Origin: an uncultured Eubacteriales bacterium
GTDB taxonomy: Bacteria; Bacillota; Clostridia; Christensenellales; CAG-138
DNA length: 64,000 bases
NCBI GenBank assembly: GCA_902786465.1
Contig: CADACQ010000012.1
Location: 24,562-88,561 of the forward strand
Direction of reading: 5' to 3'
The notes under the pieces were generated by a model. That model did not search any database. It saw only the letters and a program-made list of their open reading frames with translations, and was not told the DNA's origin. Below are positions 33,541-42,234 of this stretch, piece after piece (the first letter of the stretch is position 1; every line of letters starts with the position of its first letter). The translations under genes and the position numbers were made by a program.

Positions 33541-34467
33541 TCAGAATAAGCGAACGTCCATGGCTTTGGACAGATACTCCAATATGGCGATGCCCGCCAC
33601 GCTGTTGCCCCGGACGTCCAAGGCCGGGCCGAAGACGCCGATACCCATGCGGTCCACCAGCGTAGCCGCGATGCCGCCGCCCACGCCGCTCTTGGCGGGG
33701 TAGCCCACCTTCACGGCGAACTCCCCGGACCCATCGTACATGCCGCAGGTGAGCATGAGGGTCCGGATGATCCGGGCATGCTCCGCCGCCATGAGCCGCT
33801 CCCCCGTGGCGGGGTCCAGGCCCCGATTGGCCAGGACCAGGGCAAGATGGGCGATGTCCTCCGCCGTGACGTACAGGGAGCACATGCGGAAGTAAACGTC
33901 CAAGTCCTCGCCAACGTCCCCCTCCAGCATCTTGGTCGCCTTCAGATGGTAGGCGAGGGCCCGGTTCTTATCCCCGGTCTCCCGCTCGGAGAGGTACGCC
34001 TCCCCGCAGAGGGAGACGGTCTCGGACCCGCAGAGTTTCTTGAAGTACCGCAGCAGCCGTTCGAACTTCTCGGACCCGCTGCGGCCCTTGATGGCTCCCA
34101 CCACAGCGATGGCGCCGGCGTTGATGAAGGGGTTGTAGGGCTTGCGGTCCACCTCCAGGCGGATGATGGAGTTGAAGGGGTCCCCTGTGGGCTCCAGGCC
34201 CACCCGACCGGAGAAAAGATTCTTCTCACCCCTGTCCTGCAGGGCGAGGGCCAGGGCCACCACCTTGGCGATGCTCTGGACGGTGAAGGGCGTTTTCGAG
34301 TCCCCGGCGCTGAAGCGGCGGCCGTCCACGGTCTGGACGGACACGCCCAAAAGATCCCTGTCCACTTGCCGCAGATAGGGGATGTACTGAGCGGTCTTGC
34401 CCTGGCTGGTGAAGGCGCGCCCGTAGGCGAGGGCGTCTTCCAGCATGGTTTGGGTGATCTCGGGCAT
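33541..34467 (-). CDS. glsA: Glutaminase A
   Basis: Hydrolyses L-glutamine to glutamate and ammonia in the cytoplasm. It is 308 residues with the serine-dependent beta-lactamase-like fold: nucleophile motif TVQSIAKV (SxxK), FINAGAIA, a conserved tyrosine in CSLYVTAEDIA, and C-terminal GVGGGIAATL. The stop of glnA precedes its ATG by 4 bp, so expression is coupled to the opposing enzyme. Glutaminase can release ammonia for acid tolerance. It is followed by the Gate-domain membrane protein. Confidence 0.95.
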   Translation of the reverse strand: MPEITQTMLEDALAYGRAFTSQGKTAQYIPYLRQVDRDLLGVSVQTVDGRRFSAGDSKTPFTVQSIAKVVALALALQDRGEKNLFSGRVGLEPTGDPFNSIIRLEVDRKPYNPFINAGAIAVVGAIKGRSGSEKFERLLRYFKKLCGSETVSLCGEAYLSERETGDKNRALAYHLKATKMLEGDVGEDLDVYFRMCSLYVTAEDIAHLALVLANRGLDPATGERLMAAEHARIIRTLMLTCGMYDGSGEFAVKVGYPAKSGVGGGIAATLVDRMGIGVFGPALDVRGNSVAGIAILEYLSKAMDVRLF

Positions 34468-34471
34468 GCTC

Positions 34472-35896
34472 TTACGCGTTGTAATACTTGTCGAATTCGG
34501 CGGGATGGGGGATCTTAGCCAGCTCCACGCATTCCTTCCGCTTCTCTTGGATGAAGTTCTGCAGCAGCCGCTCCGGGAACACGCCGCCTCGGGTCAGATA
34601 CTCGTGATCCGCTTCGAGGGCGTCCAGAGCCTGATCGAGAGAGGTGGGCAGGTGATGGAGCTTGGCCTTCTCCTCGGGGGACAGGCTATAGAGGTTCATA
34701 TCGTAGGGACCCCAGCCGTTCTCGTGGGGGTCGATCTTGTTTTGGATGCCGTCGAGGCCCGCCATCAGCAGGGCCGCGTAGCAGAAGTAGGGGTTGCACG
34801 TGGCGTCCGGGTTCCGGATCTCGAACCGGCGGAGCTTGGGCGACTTAGCGTAGGCAGGGATGCGGATGACCGCGCTCCGATTGGAGGTGGCGTAGCCCAC
34901 GGTCACCGGCGCCTCGAAGCCTGGCACCAATCGCTTGAAGGAGTTGGTGCTGGGGTTGGTGATGGCGCAGAGGGAGGCGATGTGCTTCAAAAGGCCGCCC
35001 ATGAACCAGTGGGCCTCGCGGCTCAGATGGGCGTAGCCGTCGTCGTCGGAGAAGACCGGCTCCCCGTCCTTCAAAAGCAGCATATGCACGTGCATGCCGC
35101 TGCCGGCCTCGCCGTAGACGGGCTTGGGCATGAAGGTGGCGGTCTTGCCGTACTTCATGGCGGTGTTGCGGACGATGTACTTCACCAGCATGGTGGCGTC
35201 GGCCATCTTGGACATCTCGCCCAGCTTGGGCTCGATCTCGAACTGGCCGGAGGCGCCCACCTCGGGATGGTGGTACTTCACGGGGATGCCCGCTTCCTGC
35301 ATCCTCAGGCACATTTCGCTGCGGCACTCATAGGTGCGATCCAAGGGCTTGGCCACATGGTAGGCCCTCTGGTAGGGGACCACGTAGCCCTTGCCGTTGG
35401 AGGCGCTGTTCCAGTAGCTCTGCTCCGCGTCCAGGGACATGCCGATGGAGCCAGGCTTCACCTCCCAGTTGATCTGATCGAAAAGATAGAACTCGAACTC
35501 CGGCAGCACCAGCATGGTATCCGCGATGCCGGTAGAGCGCATGTACTCTTCCGCGGCTCGGACGATGTTCCGGGGGTACTGGTCCAGGGGCCTGTTCTTG
35601 GGGTAGTCGATGACCATGGCGTTACCGGTCATGGACAGAGTCTTGATATCGCAGAAGGGGTCGATATAGGCCGTATCCAGATCGGGGATGAAGACCATAT
35701 CGCTCTTCTCCACCACTGCGTAACCGTAGTTGGAGGCGTCGAAGCCAACGCCGTCCGTCATCATGTCCTCGCTGAAGTTCTCCGCGGGGATGGTCACGTG
35801 GCGGAACTGGCCGTGGATGTCCACCATCTTGAAGTCCACCATCTCGATCCCTTCGTCCCGGATCATACGCAAAATGTCCTGCACCGAATTCGCCAT
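34472..35896 (-). CDS. glnA: Glutamine synthetase, type I
   Basis: Makes glutamine from glutamate, ammonia and ATP. It is 474 residues. GSI motifs include the beta-grasp start IRDEGIEMVDFKMVDIHG, the metal/glutamate site LPEFEFYLFD, EVGASGQFEIEP, GSGMHVHMLL, the ATP-binding NPSTNSFKRLVPGFEAP and the loop RFEIRNPDATCNPYF. The late Tyr in DMNLYSLSPEE is present, but this clade is not usually adenylylated. It starts a unit with glsA and a membrane protein, driven by a promoter at 35977-36004. An unusual partner is the hydrolytic glutaminase in the same transcript. Confidence 0.97.
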   Translation of the reverse strand: MANSVQDILRMIRDEGIEMVDFKMVDIHGQFRHVTIPAENFSEDMMTDGVGFDASNYGYAVVEKSDMVFIPDLDTAYIDPFCDIKTLSMTGNAMVIDYPKNRPLDQYPRNIVRAAEEYMRSTGIADTMLVLPEFEFYLFDQINWEVKPGSIGMSLDAEQSYWNSASNGKGYVVPYQRAYHVAKPLDRTYECRSEMCLRMQEAGIPVKYHHPEVGASGQFEIEPKLGEMSKMADATMLVKYIVRNTAMKYGKTATFMPKPVYGEAGSGMHVHMLLLKDGEPVFSDDDGYAHLSREAHWFMGGLLKHIASLCAITNPSTNSFKRLVPGFEAPVTVGYATSNRSAVIRIPAYAKSPKLRRFEIRNPDATCNPYFCYAALLMAGLDGIQNKIDPHENGWGPYDMNLYSLSPEEKAKLHHLPTSLDQALDALEADHEYLTRGGVFPERLLQNFIQEKRKECVELAKIPHPAEFDKYYNA

Positions 35897-35976
35897 GATT
35901 TTTTCTCCTCCTGAATCGTATAGTTCATATGTTTTCGACCCGCCGCCGCGGTTTTTTCCCGAATGGATCCAGTTTC

Positions 35977-36004
35977 ATTGTAGCACGGATCCCATAAAGC
36001 GCAA
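35977..36004 (-). promoter_or_regulatory. glnA promoter
   Basis: Minus-strand TTGCGC (36004-35999), 16 bp, TACAAT (35982-35977), about 80 bp before the start codon. The leader includes a GAGG(A) ribosome site. A GlnR operator was not recognised. Confidence 0.55.
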
Positions 36005-36020
36005 GGCTTTGATATGAATA

Positions 36021-36057
36021 TATAAAATGAGCCGCTTTCCCGAAAGAAAAGCGGCTC
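36021..36057 (-). terminator. Terminator of the opp1 operon
   Basis: A stem of about 11 bp (GAGCCGCTTTC arm at 36029-36039, with GAAAAGCGGCTC at 36046-36057) is followed on the minus strand by ATTTTATATA. It lies 17 bp after the DUF3899 gene. It shares the GCCGCTTT arm style with hairpin B but is shorter and lacks the rest of the composite element. Confidence 0.7.
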
Positions 36058-36074
36058 GTATGCTCTTTGTTCCG

Positions 36075-36452
36075 TTATAGGCCGATGCGCAGCAGGAGCC
36101 CCGCCAGCAGGAAGGCCGTGCCAACGATCATCCAGGGCAGGAAGAACTTGTTGCCGTGGCGACGCTTTTCCTTTTTCGCTTCGGCATACTCGTACAGATC
36201 GTGGTACCGTCGTTTGGTGCCCACCGTCGAGAAGGAATAGCCAAAGATGTCGAAGACGCCGAAATAGGCCGTCATCAGCAGCAGCCCCAGCAGCAGCGTC
36301 ACCGCCCCGGCCATGGTCAGGGCGTTGTAGTAGTGGATGCGCAGGGTGAACCCGTCCCTAAGCAGGGACAGGCCCGTAATCGCCACGGCGACGCCGGCGG
36401 CAGCCGCGTACTGCTTCCAGGGATGGCGGAAGAAACGGCAGATCGCGTTCAC
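36075..36452 (-). CDS. DUF3899-like small membrane protein
   Basis: A 125-residue membrane protein from GTG 36452 (AAGGACT site 5 nt upstream), starting 2 bp after the oppF1 stop. It has three hydrophobic segments (about residues 18-35, 42-65, 105-122) with the signature FGVFDIFGYSF before a basic cytoplasmic loop (YHDLYEYAEAKKEKRR). This fits the DUF3899 family. The position as the last gene of the oligopeptide operon implies a link to that transporter, but its role is unknown. Confidence 0.7.
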   Translation of the reverse strand: MNAICRFFRHPWKQYAAAAGVAVAITGLSLLRDGFTLRIHYYNALTMAGAVTLLLGLLLMTAYFGVFDIFGYSFSTVGTKRRYHDLYEYAEAKKEKRRHGNKFFLPWMIVGTAFLLAGLLLRIGL

Positions 36453-36454
36453 CT

Positions 36455-37789
36455 TCAGTCCTTCAGCTCCTTCATGTACCGTTCGTACTCCGCGTCGTTG
36501 CAATACACGAAGTGATCCTTCTTCAGCTCCCGCAGGGAGGGCATATCCCCATGCTCATAGTCATGGGCCTCGGCGGGGTTGTAGGTGATGCGCTTGCGCT
36601 CCCGCTCGGACCTGGGGTTGGGCTTGGGGATGGCCGACAGCAGGGACCGGGTATAGGGGTGCATGGGGTTCTTGAACAGCTCGTCGCTGGGAGCCTTCTC
36701 CACCACCTTGCCGAAGTACATGACCACGATGGAATCGCAGAAGTACTTGACCACGGACAGATCGTGAGCGATGAAGATGATGGACAGGTTCAGATTCCGC
36801 TTGAGGTCGTTCAAGAGGTTGATGATCTGGGCCCGGATGGACACGTCCAGCGCCGAGATGGGCTCGTCGCAGATCAGGAGCTTGGGGTTCATGATGAGCG
36901 CCCGGGCGATGCCGATACGCTGCCGCTGGCCGCCGGAGAATTCGTGGGGGTAGCGGGAGGCGTGCTCCTCCACCAGGCCCACGGTCTCCAGCATCTTCAC
37001 CACCTTCTTGTGGTTCTCGGCCTTGTTGCGGAAGCCCTGGATCTGCAGGCCCTCCTGAATGATGTCCTCCACGGTCATGCGGGGGTCCAGGGAGTCGATG
37101 GGGTCCTGGAAGATCATCTGGATCTCGTTCATCAGCTTGCGGCTGACGTTATCGTTGTCGAACTTGATCTGCTTGATCTTCTCCTTCTGGACCGCATGGA
37201 TCTCCCTTACGTTCTCCTCGATCTCCCGGATCTTGGCTTCGATCTCCGTCGCTTTGGCGGGATCGGCCTTGGCCTCCTCCCTCAGAGCCTTGATCTTCTC
37301 GTTGGCATGGATGCGGGACCACTTGATCTCCTTCTTGTTCCAGCGATTGCCGGCGCTGATGCGGACGCCCCGATAGTAGATGGCACCGGAGGTGATGTCG
37401 TAGAGGCGGATGATGCAGCGGCCCGTGGTGGTCTTGCCGCAGCCGGACTCGCCCACGATGCCCAGGCACTCGCCTTCCTTCAGGTCGAAGGAGATGTTGG
37501 ACACGGCCTTGAGCTTTTGCCGGTTCACGCCCCTGCCGAAGAAGAAGAACATCTTCAGGTTCCGCACGGACAGCAGGATGTTCTTTTTCCTGAGCTCCGG
37601 CTTCTGCTTGACCCGGGGGTTGATCTTATACTTCCGGTTGAAAGCCACCTGCTCATCCGGCGAATCGATCTGATCATGGACGTCTTCGAGATCGTCCGGA
37701 ATGAACTCCACTTCCGGGGTCTCCTGTATCACACGAGCTTCCTGGTTCTCCTCGGGAGTGATTTCGATATTATCCATTGGATTGCTCAT
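36455..37789 (-). CDS. Oligopeptide ABC transporter ATP-binding protein OppF (copy 1)
   Basis: Energises peptide import as one of two cytoplasmic NBDs. It is 444 residues against about 320 for typical OppF. Walker A GESGCGKTT is near residues 113-121, the Q-loop at about 226-230, signature SGGQRQRIGIA, Walker [13 protein letters not shown] and H-loop FIAHDLSVV. An additional N-terminal ~70-residue acidic region precedes the NBD. A ~70-residue charged helical insertion (residues ~150-218) lies between Walker A and the Q-loop. The start overlaps the oppD1 stop by ATGA. The C-terminal oligopeptide-binding cap is present. Confidence 0.93.
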   Translation of the reverse strand: MSNPMDNIEITPEENQEARVIQETPEVEFIPDDLEDVHDQIDSPDEQVAFNRKYKINPRVKQKPELRKKNILLSVRNLKMFFFFGRGVNRQKLKAVSNISFDLKEGECLGIVGESGCGKTTTGRCIIRLYDITSGAIYYRGVRISAGNRWNKKEIKWSRIHANEKIKALREEAKADPAKATEIEAKIREIEENVREIHAVQKEKIKQIKFDNDNVSRKLMNEIQMIFQDPIDSLDPRMTVEDIIQEGLQIQGFRNKAENHKKVVKMLETVGLVEEHASRYPHEFSGGQRQRIGIARALIMNPKLLICDEPISALDVSIRAQIINLLNDLKRNLNLSIIFIAHDLSVVKYFCDSIVVMYFGKVVEKAPSDELFKNPMHPYTRSLLSAIPKPNPRSERERKRITYNPAEAHDYEHGDMPSLRELKKDHFVYCNDAEYERYMKELKD

Positions 37790-39279
37790 TTGGCACCTCC
37801 CGCTAAGGAATTACGGATACGCTCGCTGACGATCCGAGGCATTTCCACCTTGGGCGCTTTCTCGTCCAGCAGCCAGGTGGCGGCATAGTGAGTATCGGAC
37901 ACCTTGAAGAAAGGCGGCTCCTCCCTGAAGTCGATGTTCATGGCGTACTTGCTCCGAATGGCGAAGGCGTCGCCCTTGGGCGGATAGATCATGTTGGGCG
38001 GCGTGCCGGGGATGGCCTCCAGCTTCTCCTTGCTGTCCACGTCCGGGATGCTGGAGAGCAGGGCCCAGGTGTAGGGATGGCGGGGATCGTAGAAGATCTC
38101 GTCGGCGGTGCCGTATTCCACGATCTTGCCGGCGTACATGACCGCCACCCGGTCCGCCATGTTGGCCACCACGCCCAAGTCGTGGGTGATGAAGATGCAG
38201 GACAGGTTGCGCTCGGCCTTGATCTTATTGATGAGCTCCAGGATCTGGGCCTGAATGGTCACGTCCAGAGCCGTGGTGGGCTCGTCGCAGATCAGGATCT
38301 CCGGGGAAGCCGTCAGGGCGATGGCGATGACGATACGCTGCCGCATGCCGCCGGAGAACTCGAAGGGGTACTGCTCGAAGCGGCGTTCCGGTTCGGGGAT
38401 GCCCACCTCCCGCATGATCTCCAGGGCCCGGCGCTTGGCCTCTGCCTTGGTGATGGAGAGCTTGTTGTCGAAGTCCACCTTCAGCTGGGCCAGCTCCTGC
38501 TTGAGAGCCGCTTTCTCCTCGCCGGAGGCGGCCGCCAGCTTTTGCTTCAGCTCGTTTTTCTGCTGCTTATACTCGTTGGTGACCTGGGCTTTGTACTCGG
38601 CCACCTGCTTTTTCGCTTTCTTCTCGGTTTCCGTCAGGACGGCCTTCAATTCCTTGGCTTTACCCATGTACTCGTCCCGGGTCTTCTTCTCAAAGGCCTT
38701 GAACTCCGCCTTCTTCTGCTGGATGAGGGCCTTGTTGGCCGCCTTCTGCTCCGCAGTGAGCCCTTCCTTGGCCTTGGTCTCGGCGATGAACGCATCCAGC
38801 TTCTTCTGCTCGGTGGTGATGGCGATGTTCATCTTGGCCAGGGTGTTCTTGTACCGGATCAGATCGTCGCTGATGAGATCGTTGTACATGAGCTTGAGCT
38901 TGTCGGCGTTCAGGAGCATGGCCTCGGTGATCTGTTTGCCGATCTTCACGATGGGGTTCAACGAGGACAGGGGGTCCTGGAAGATCATGCCGATCTTGTG
39001 GCCCCGGATCTTGTAGAATTCGTCCTCGGAGACCTCCAGCAGGTTTTCGCCCCGGTAGATGATGTTGCCGTCGGCGATGATGGCGTTGTTGGCCAGGATG
39101 CCCATGATGGTCTTGGACGTGACGGACTTGCCGGAGCCCGACTCGCCCACGATGCACAGGGTCTCGCCCTGATAGAGGTCGAAGGACACATTGCGCACCG
39201 CCTTGAGGATGCCGTTATCCGTCTTGAAGTTGATGACGAGATTGTTGACGGACAATACTTTTTCTCTCTGGTCTGCCAT
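37786..39279 (-). CDS. Oligopeptide ABC transporter ATP-binding protein OppD (copy 1)
   Basis: NBD partner of OppF1. It is 497 residues versus about 330. Walker A GESGSGKS is near residue 45-52, Q-loop IFQDPLSSLNP near 100-108, signature FSGGMRQR at about 308-315, and Walker [12 protein letters not shown]. Between the Q-loop and the signature a ~150-residue Lys/Glu/Ala-rich helical insertion (about 127-280) is predicted to form a coiled coil, in the helical subdomain that faces the permease. ATG 39279 is preferred: it follows the oppC1 stop by 1 bp and has AAAGGAAG 9 nt upstream; GTG 39288 is too close to that site. Confidence 0.93.
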   Translation of the reverse strand: MADQREKVLSVNNLVINFKTDNGILKAVRNVSFDLYQGETLCIVGESGSGKSVTSKTIMGILANNAIIADGNIIYRGENLLEVSEDEFYKIRGHKIGMIFQDPLSSLNPIVKIGKQITEAMLLNADKLKLMYNDLISDDLIRYKNTLAKMNIAITTEQKKLDAFIAETKAKEGLTAEQKAANKALIQQKKAEFKAFEKKTRDEYMGKAKELKAVLTETEKKAKKQVAEYKAQVTNEYKQQKNELKQKLAAASGEEKAALKQELAQLKVDFDNKLSITKAEAKRRALEIMREVGIPEPERRFEQYPFEFSGGMRQRIVIAIALTASPEILICDEPTTALDVTIQAQILELINKIKAERNLSCIFITHDLGVVANMADRVAVMYAGKIVEYGTADEIFYDPRHPYTWALLSSIPDVDSKEKLEAIPGTPPNMIYPPKGDAFAIRSKYAMNIDFREEPPFFKVSDTHYAATWLLDEKAPKVEMPRIVSERIRNSLAGGAK

Positions 39280-39280
39280 C

Positions 39281-41105
39281 TTAGTCACTTCCTTTCAAGG
39301 ACGGGTTGATCGCATCCCGCAGGCCGTTGCCGAACAGGTTGAAGGAGATCTCCATCAGCGCCAGGACTACGGCGGGGAAGATGACCAGGTTCGGGTAGAT
39401 CCCCAGATACTGCTGGTTAGAAGCCATCATGACGCCGAAGGACTGGACGCCCTGCAGGCCCAGGTTCAGGTACGCCAACGTGGCTTCGGAGAAGATGACG
39501 CTGGTGATCATGAACACGCTGGCCGTGATGATGGTGCCCATGGAGTTGGGCAGAATGTGCTTGAAGATCAGCCGCTTGTCCGTAGCGCCCAGTGTCCGGG
39601 ACGCCAGCACGTATTCACGACCTTTGAACCGGTAGAACTGGGTACGCGTTCGATGGGCCGTGCCCATCCATCCCGTCATGCACAGAGCCAGGAAGAAGGT
39701 GAAGATGTTGTTGCCCAAGTGGAGGATGCACAGCGTCATGACCACGATCCATGGCACGCCGCCCAGGATCTCACAGAAACGCTCCATGAACAGGTCCACG
39801 TTGCCGCCGAAGTAGCCGGAGATGGCGCCCCAGACCAGGCCGAACAGGAAGCAGAACGCCGCCGTGCACACGCCCAGGATCAGGGAGGTCCGAAGACCTG
39901 CGAAGGCCCGCTTGAACAGGTCGAAGCCGGAGGCGTCGGTGCCCAGGAGGAAGGAGGGCATCTTGTCATACCCCATCTTCCGGTAATTCCATCCCCGGGC
40001 AGTGATGCTCGAAAGCTTCTTGGTGACCTTCAGCACCGTTTGGCTCTCCACGAAATCCACGGGGCAATCGTCCGTCAGCCGCACGAAGGATTCGGGACCC
40101 ACGGTGTAGTCGTAGGTGCACCAGCCCTGGTCGATCCAGTTTTTCAGCTCTGTGGCGGAGTAGGTGACCAGATCCGCGTCGCCGTAGACCAGCATGTAGG
40201 TGTCGATCACGTAATCGCAGTAGAATATCTCGGAATTGTGGATACCCTTGCGGCCGGAGCAGGACCAGTAGCCCTGGCTGTTCTTATCCGCATTGTTGAT
40301 CATCGCCGTAGCATCATCAAAGGACACCGCTGCCAGATCCTCCAGATTTTTGGCTCGTTCGCCGCCAGACAGCTTTACGCTTTCGATCAGGATGTAGCGG
40401 AAAGCGTCCGTCGTGGAACGGACCTCGAAGACCACCTGTCCAGCGAAGGAACTCATGCCTTTGTCCTTCAAAGCCTGGCTGATGTTAAAGGAGATGGAAC
40501 TATAGTCTCGAGAGAAATCCCGGATCATGATTCTGTCCTCGGGACGATCACCGGCCTTGAGATAGACGCAGTATTCGCCCAGCCTGGAATCGCTTACACC
40601 CTCCTCGTCCCCCAGAACGATGTCCAGCGTAGGCGTCCGTAGCCAGGACGATGAGGCCGCCGGTGCCGTACTGGTTGGCGGTATCGATGAGCTCCGGCTC
40701 CGGGTCCACCGTGAGGGAGACCAGGGACTGCTTGACGGAGGCCACGGAGTACTTATCCGACAGGGCCGGGACCTGGTTGACGGCGTCGTATACGATGTGT
40801 TCCTTCTTCCGGGTGCCGTCCCAAAAGCCGGTGCCCGCCTTGAAGAGCTTGGGCGCCAGAAACCGCTCCGGAGAATGAACGTTCTCAATGTTATAGGGAG
40901 AAAGCCAGGGCACCAGGATGGTCAGCACGATCAGAATCGACAGAATGATGGCGCCGGCCACGGAGGACTTGTTCTTGCAGAACCGCCGAAAGGCGTCCTT
41001 CAAAAAGGTAGTGGGCTTGGTCTCCAGCTTCTTGTCCGTGATGCGGATGTTCTGCTGGACCAGCTGGAAGTCGTCGGGTCTGAAATCGATATGTCTCTCT
41101 TCCAT
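39281..41105 (-). pseudogene. Oligopeptide ABC permease OppC (copy 1), frameshifted, with large extracytoplasmic domain
   Basis: Second transmembrane subunit of the opp1 importer. From ATG 41105, a cytoplasmic helix and TM1 (SSVAGAIILSILIVLTILVP) lead into an extracytoplasmic domain of about 300 residues. The permease core follows (TM2 around TSLILGVCTAAFCFLFGLVW, EAA loop EYVLASRTLGATDKR). The frame changes once, near 40615-40632: VLATDAYAGHRSG is out of frame and LDIVLGDEEG resumes. A net +1 nucleotide explains it. Typical OppC has only ~65 residues between TM1 and TM2. If the break is real, the transporter is dead or the frame break is bypassed; otherwise it is a sequence error. Confidence 0.85.
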
Positions 41106-42142
41106 TATTTCTTCGCCCCCATTCTGATGCGCGGGTCGATGAACCCGTAGCTAAGGTCCAGCACCACGCCAGCCAGCAGGTTGATGGTGGTGAAGATGGC
41201 CATGTCCACAAACAGGATGTCGTAGTCCTTATAGTTCAGCGACAACACGAACAGACGGCCGATGCCGGGAATGCCGTAGAGGGATTCCAGGATCATGGAG
41301 CCGCCCATGATGAAGATGAACTCCGCCAGGATGGAGGGAAAGATGGGCACCATGGCGTTCTTCAAGGCATGGCGCACGATGGCCTGCCGCCGGGTCAGGC
41401 CCTTAGTACGGGCCAGCAGCAGATAGTCGCTCTCCATGACCTCGCACAGCTCCGCACGAACGGTACGGCAGTAGCCGCAAATAGGATTAAAGCACAGGCA
41501 GAATACAGGGATGATGTATCCCTGGACTTTTACGGAAGTAGCAGCGGTGTCCGGCGGCCAGGTGGACGGCAGCCATCCCAGCCCGTAGCTGAAGATGCGC
41601 AGCACGAAGGATATCAAAACGAAACTCGGGATCGAAACGCAAATCATGACCAGCGTGGAGATGGTATGATCCGTGACGGTGTTTTTCTTCAACGCCGCCC
41701 AGATGCCCAGCAGTATGCCCAAGGGCACCGACAGGACAGCCGAGATAATATTCAAACGCATGGAATAGCCGATGCGGGACATGATGATGACCGAGGCGGC
41801 CACGTTGGGCTGGAAGGTCTTGCTGTAGCCCCAGTCCCAATGCAGGACGATGTTCTTGAGCCAGTTGGTATACTGCTCCATCACCGGTACCTGATAGTAA
41901 TAATATGCGCGTCCCTTTTCTGTGGGCGATTTGTATAGGAGCGTGCCATATTGAGGCGCTTCCTGCTCAAAGCGGAAAACGTACCCCAGATGAAACTGTT
42001 TGTCAAAATATGCGATCTGCTGCTGATCGCCTCCGATGGGTCGCTGGAAGGGAAGCAGCTTGACAAGAATAAACGTTAGGGAGAGGATGATGAACGTGGT
42101 GAGAAACGCGAGTCCGATCCTCTTTAGGACGTATTTCCCCAT
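41105..42142 (-). CDS. Oligopeptide ABC permease OppB (copy 1)
   Basis: One of the two transmembrane subunits of opp1. It is 345 residues with six predicted segments: first MGKYVLKRIGLAFLTTFIIL, then four in the BPD_transp_1 core containing the EAA motif LLLARTKGLTRRQAIVRHAL. ATG 42142 has AAGGGGG 6 nt upstream; a TTG 33 nt earlier lacks one. Unlike its paralogue OppB2, it has only a modest ~110-residue loop after TM1. It overlaps the OppC1 start by 1 bp (TAATG). Confidence 0.94.
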   Translation of the reverse strand: MGKYVLKRIGLAFLTTFIILSLTFILVKLLPFQRPIGGDQQQIAYFDKQFHLGYVFRFEQEAPQYGTLLYKSPTEKGRAYYYYQVPVMEQYTNWLKNIVLHWDWGYSKTFQPNVAASVIIMSRIGYSMRLNIISAVLSVPLGILLGIWAALKKNTVTDHTISTLVMICVSIPSFVLISFVLRIFSYGLGWLPSTWPPDTAATSVKVQGYIIPVFCLCFNPICGYCRTVRAELCEVMESDYLLLARTKGLTRRQAIVRHALKNAMVPIFPSILAEFIFIMGGSMILESLYGIPGIGRLFVLSLNYKDYDILFVDMAIFTTINLLAGVVLDLSYGFIDPRIRMGAKK

Positions 42143-42178
42143 TCTAAACCCCCTTGAAAGCCTTTTGTTCTTCAACCG

Positions 42179-42211
42179 ACAGGCGATGGGGTCAAAGGCC
42201 CCATCGCCTGT
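42179..42211 (-). terminator. Hairpin between oppA1 and oppB1
   Basis: 13-bp stem ACAGGCGATGGGG / CCCCATCGCCTGT with a 7-nt loop. No T-run follows on the minus strand, so it is more likely a partial terminator or 3'-stabilising stem. That would give more binding protein than permease from one promoter, as in many binding-protein operons. Confidence 0.55.
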
Positions 42212-42234
42212 GCGCTAATCAGCTATTGTTTCTA

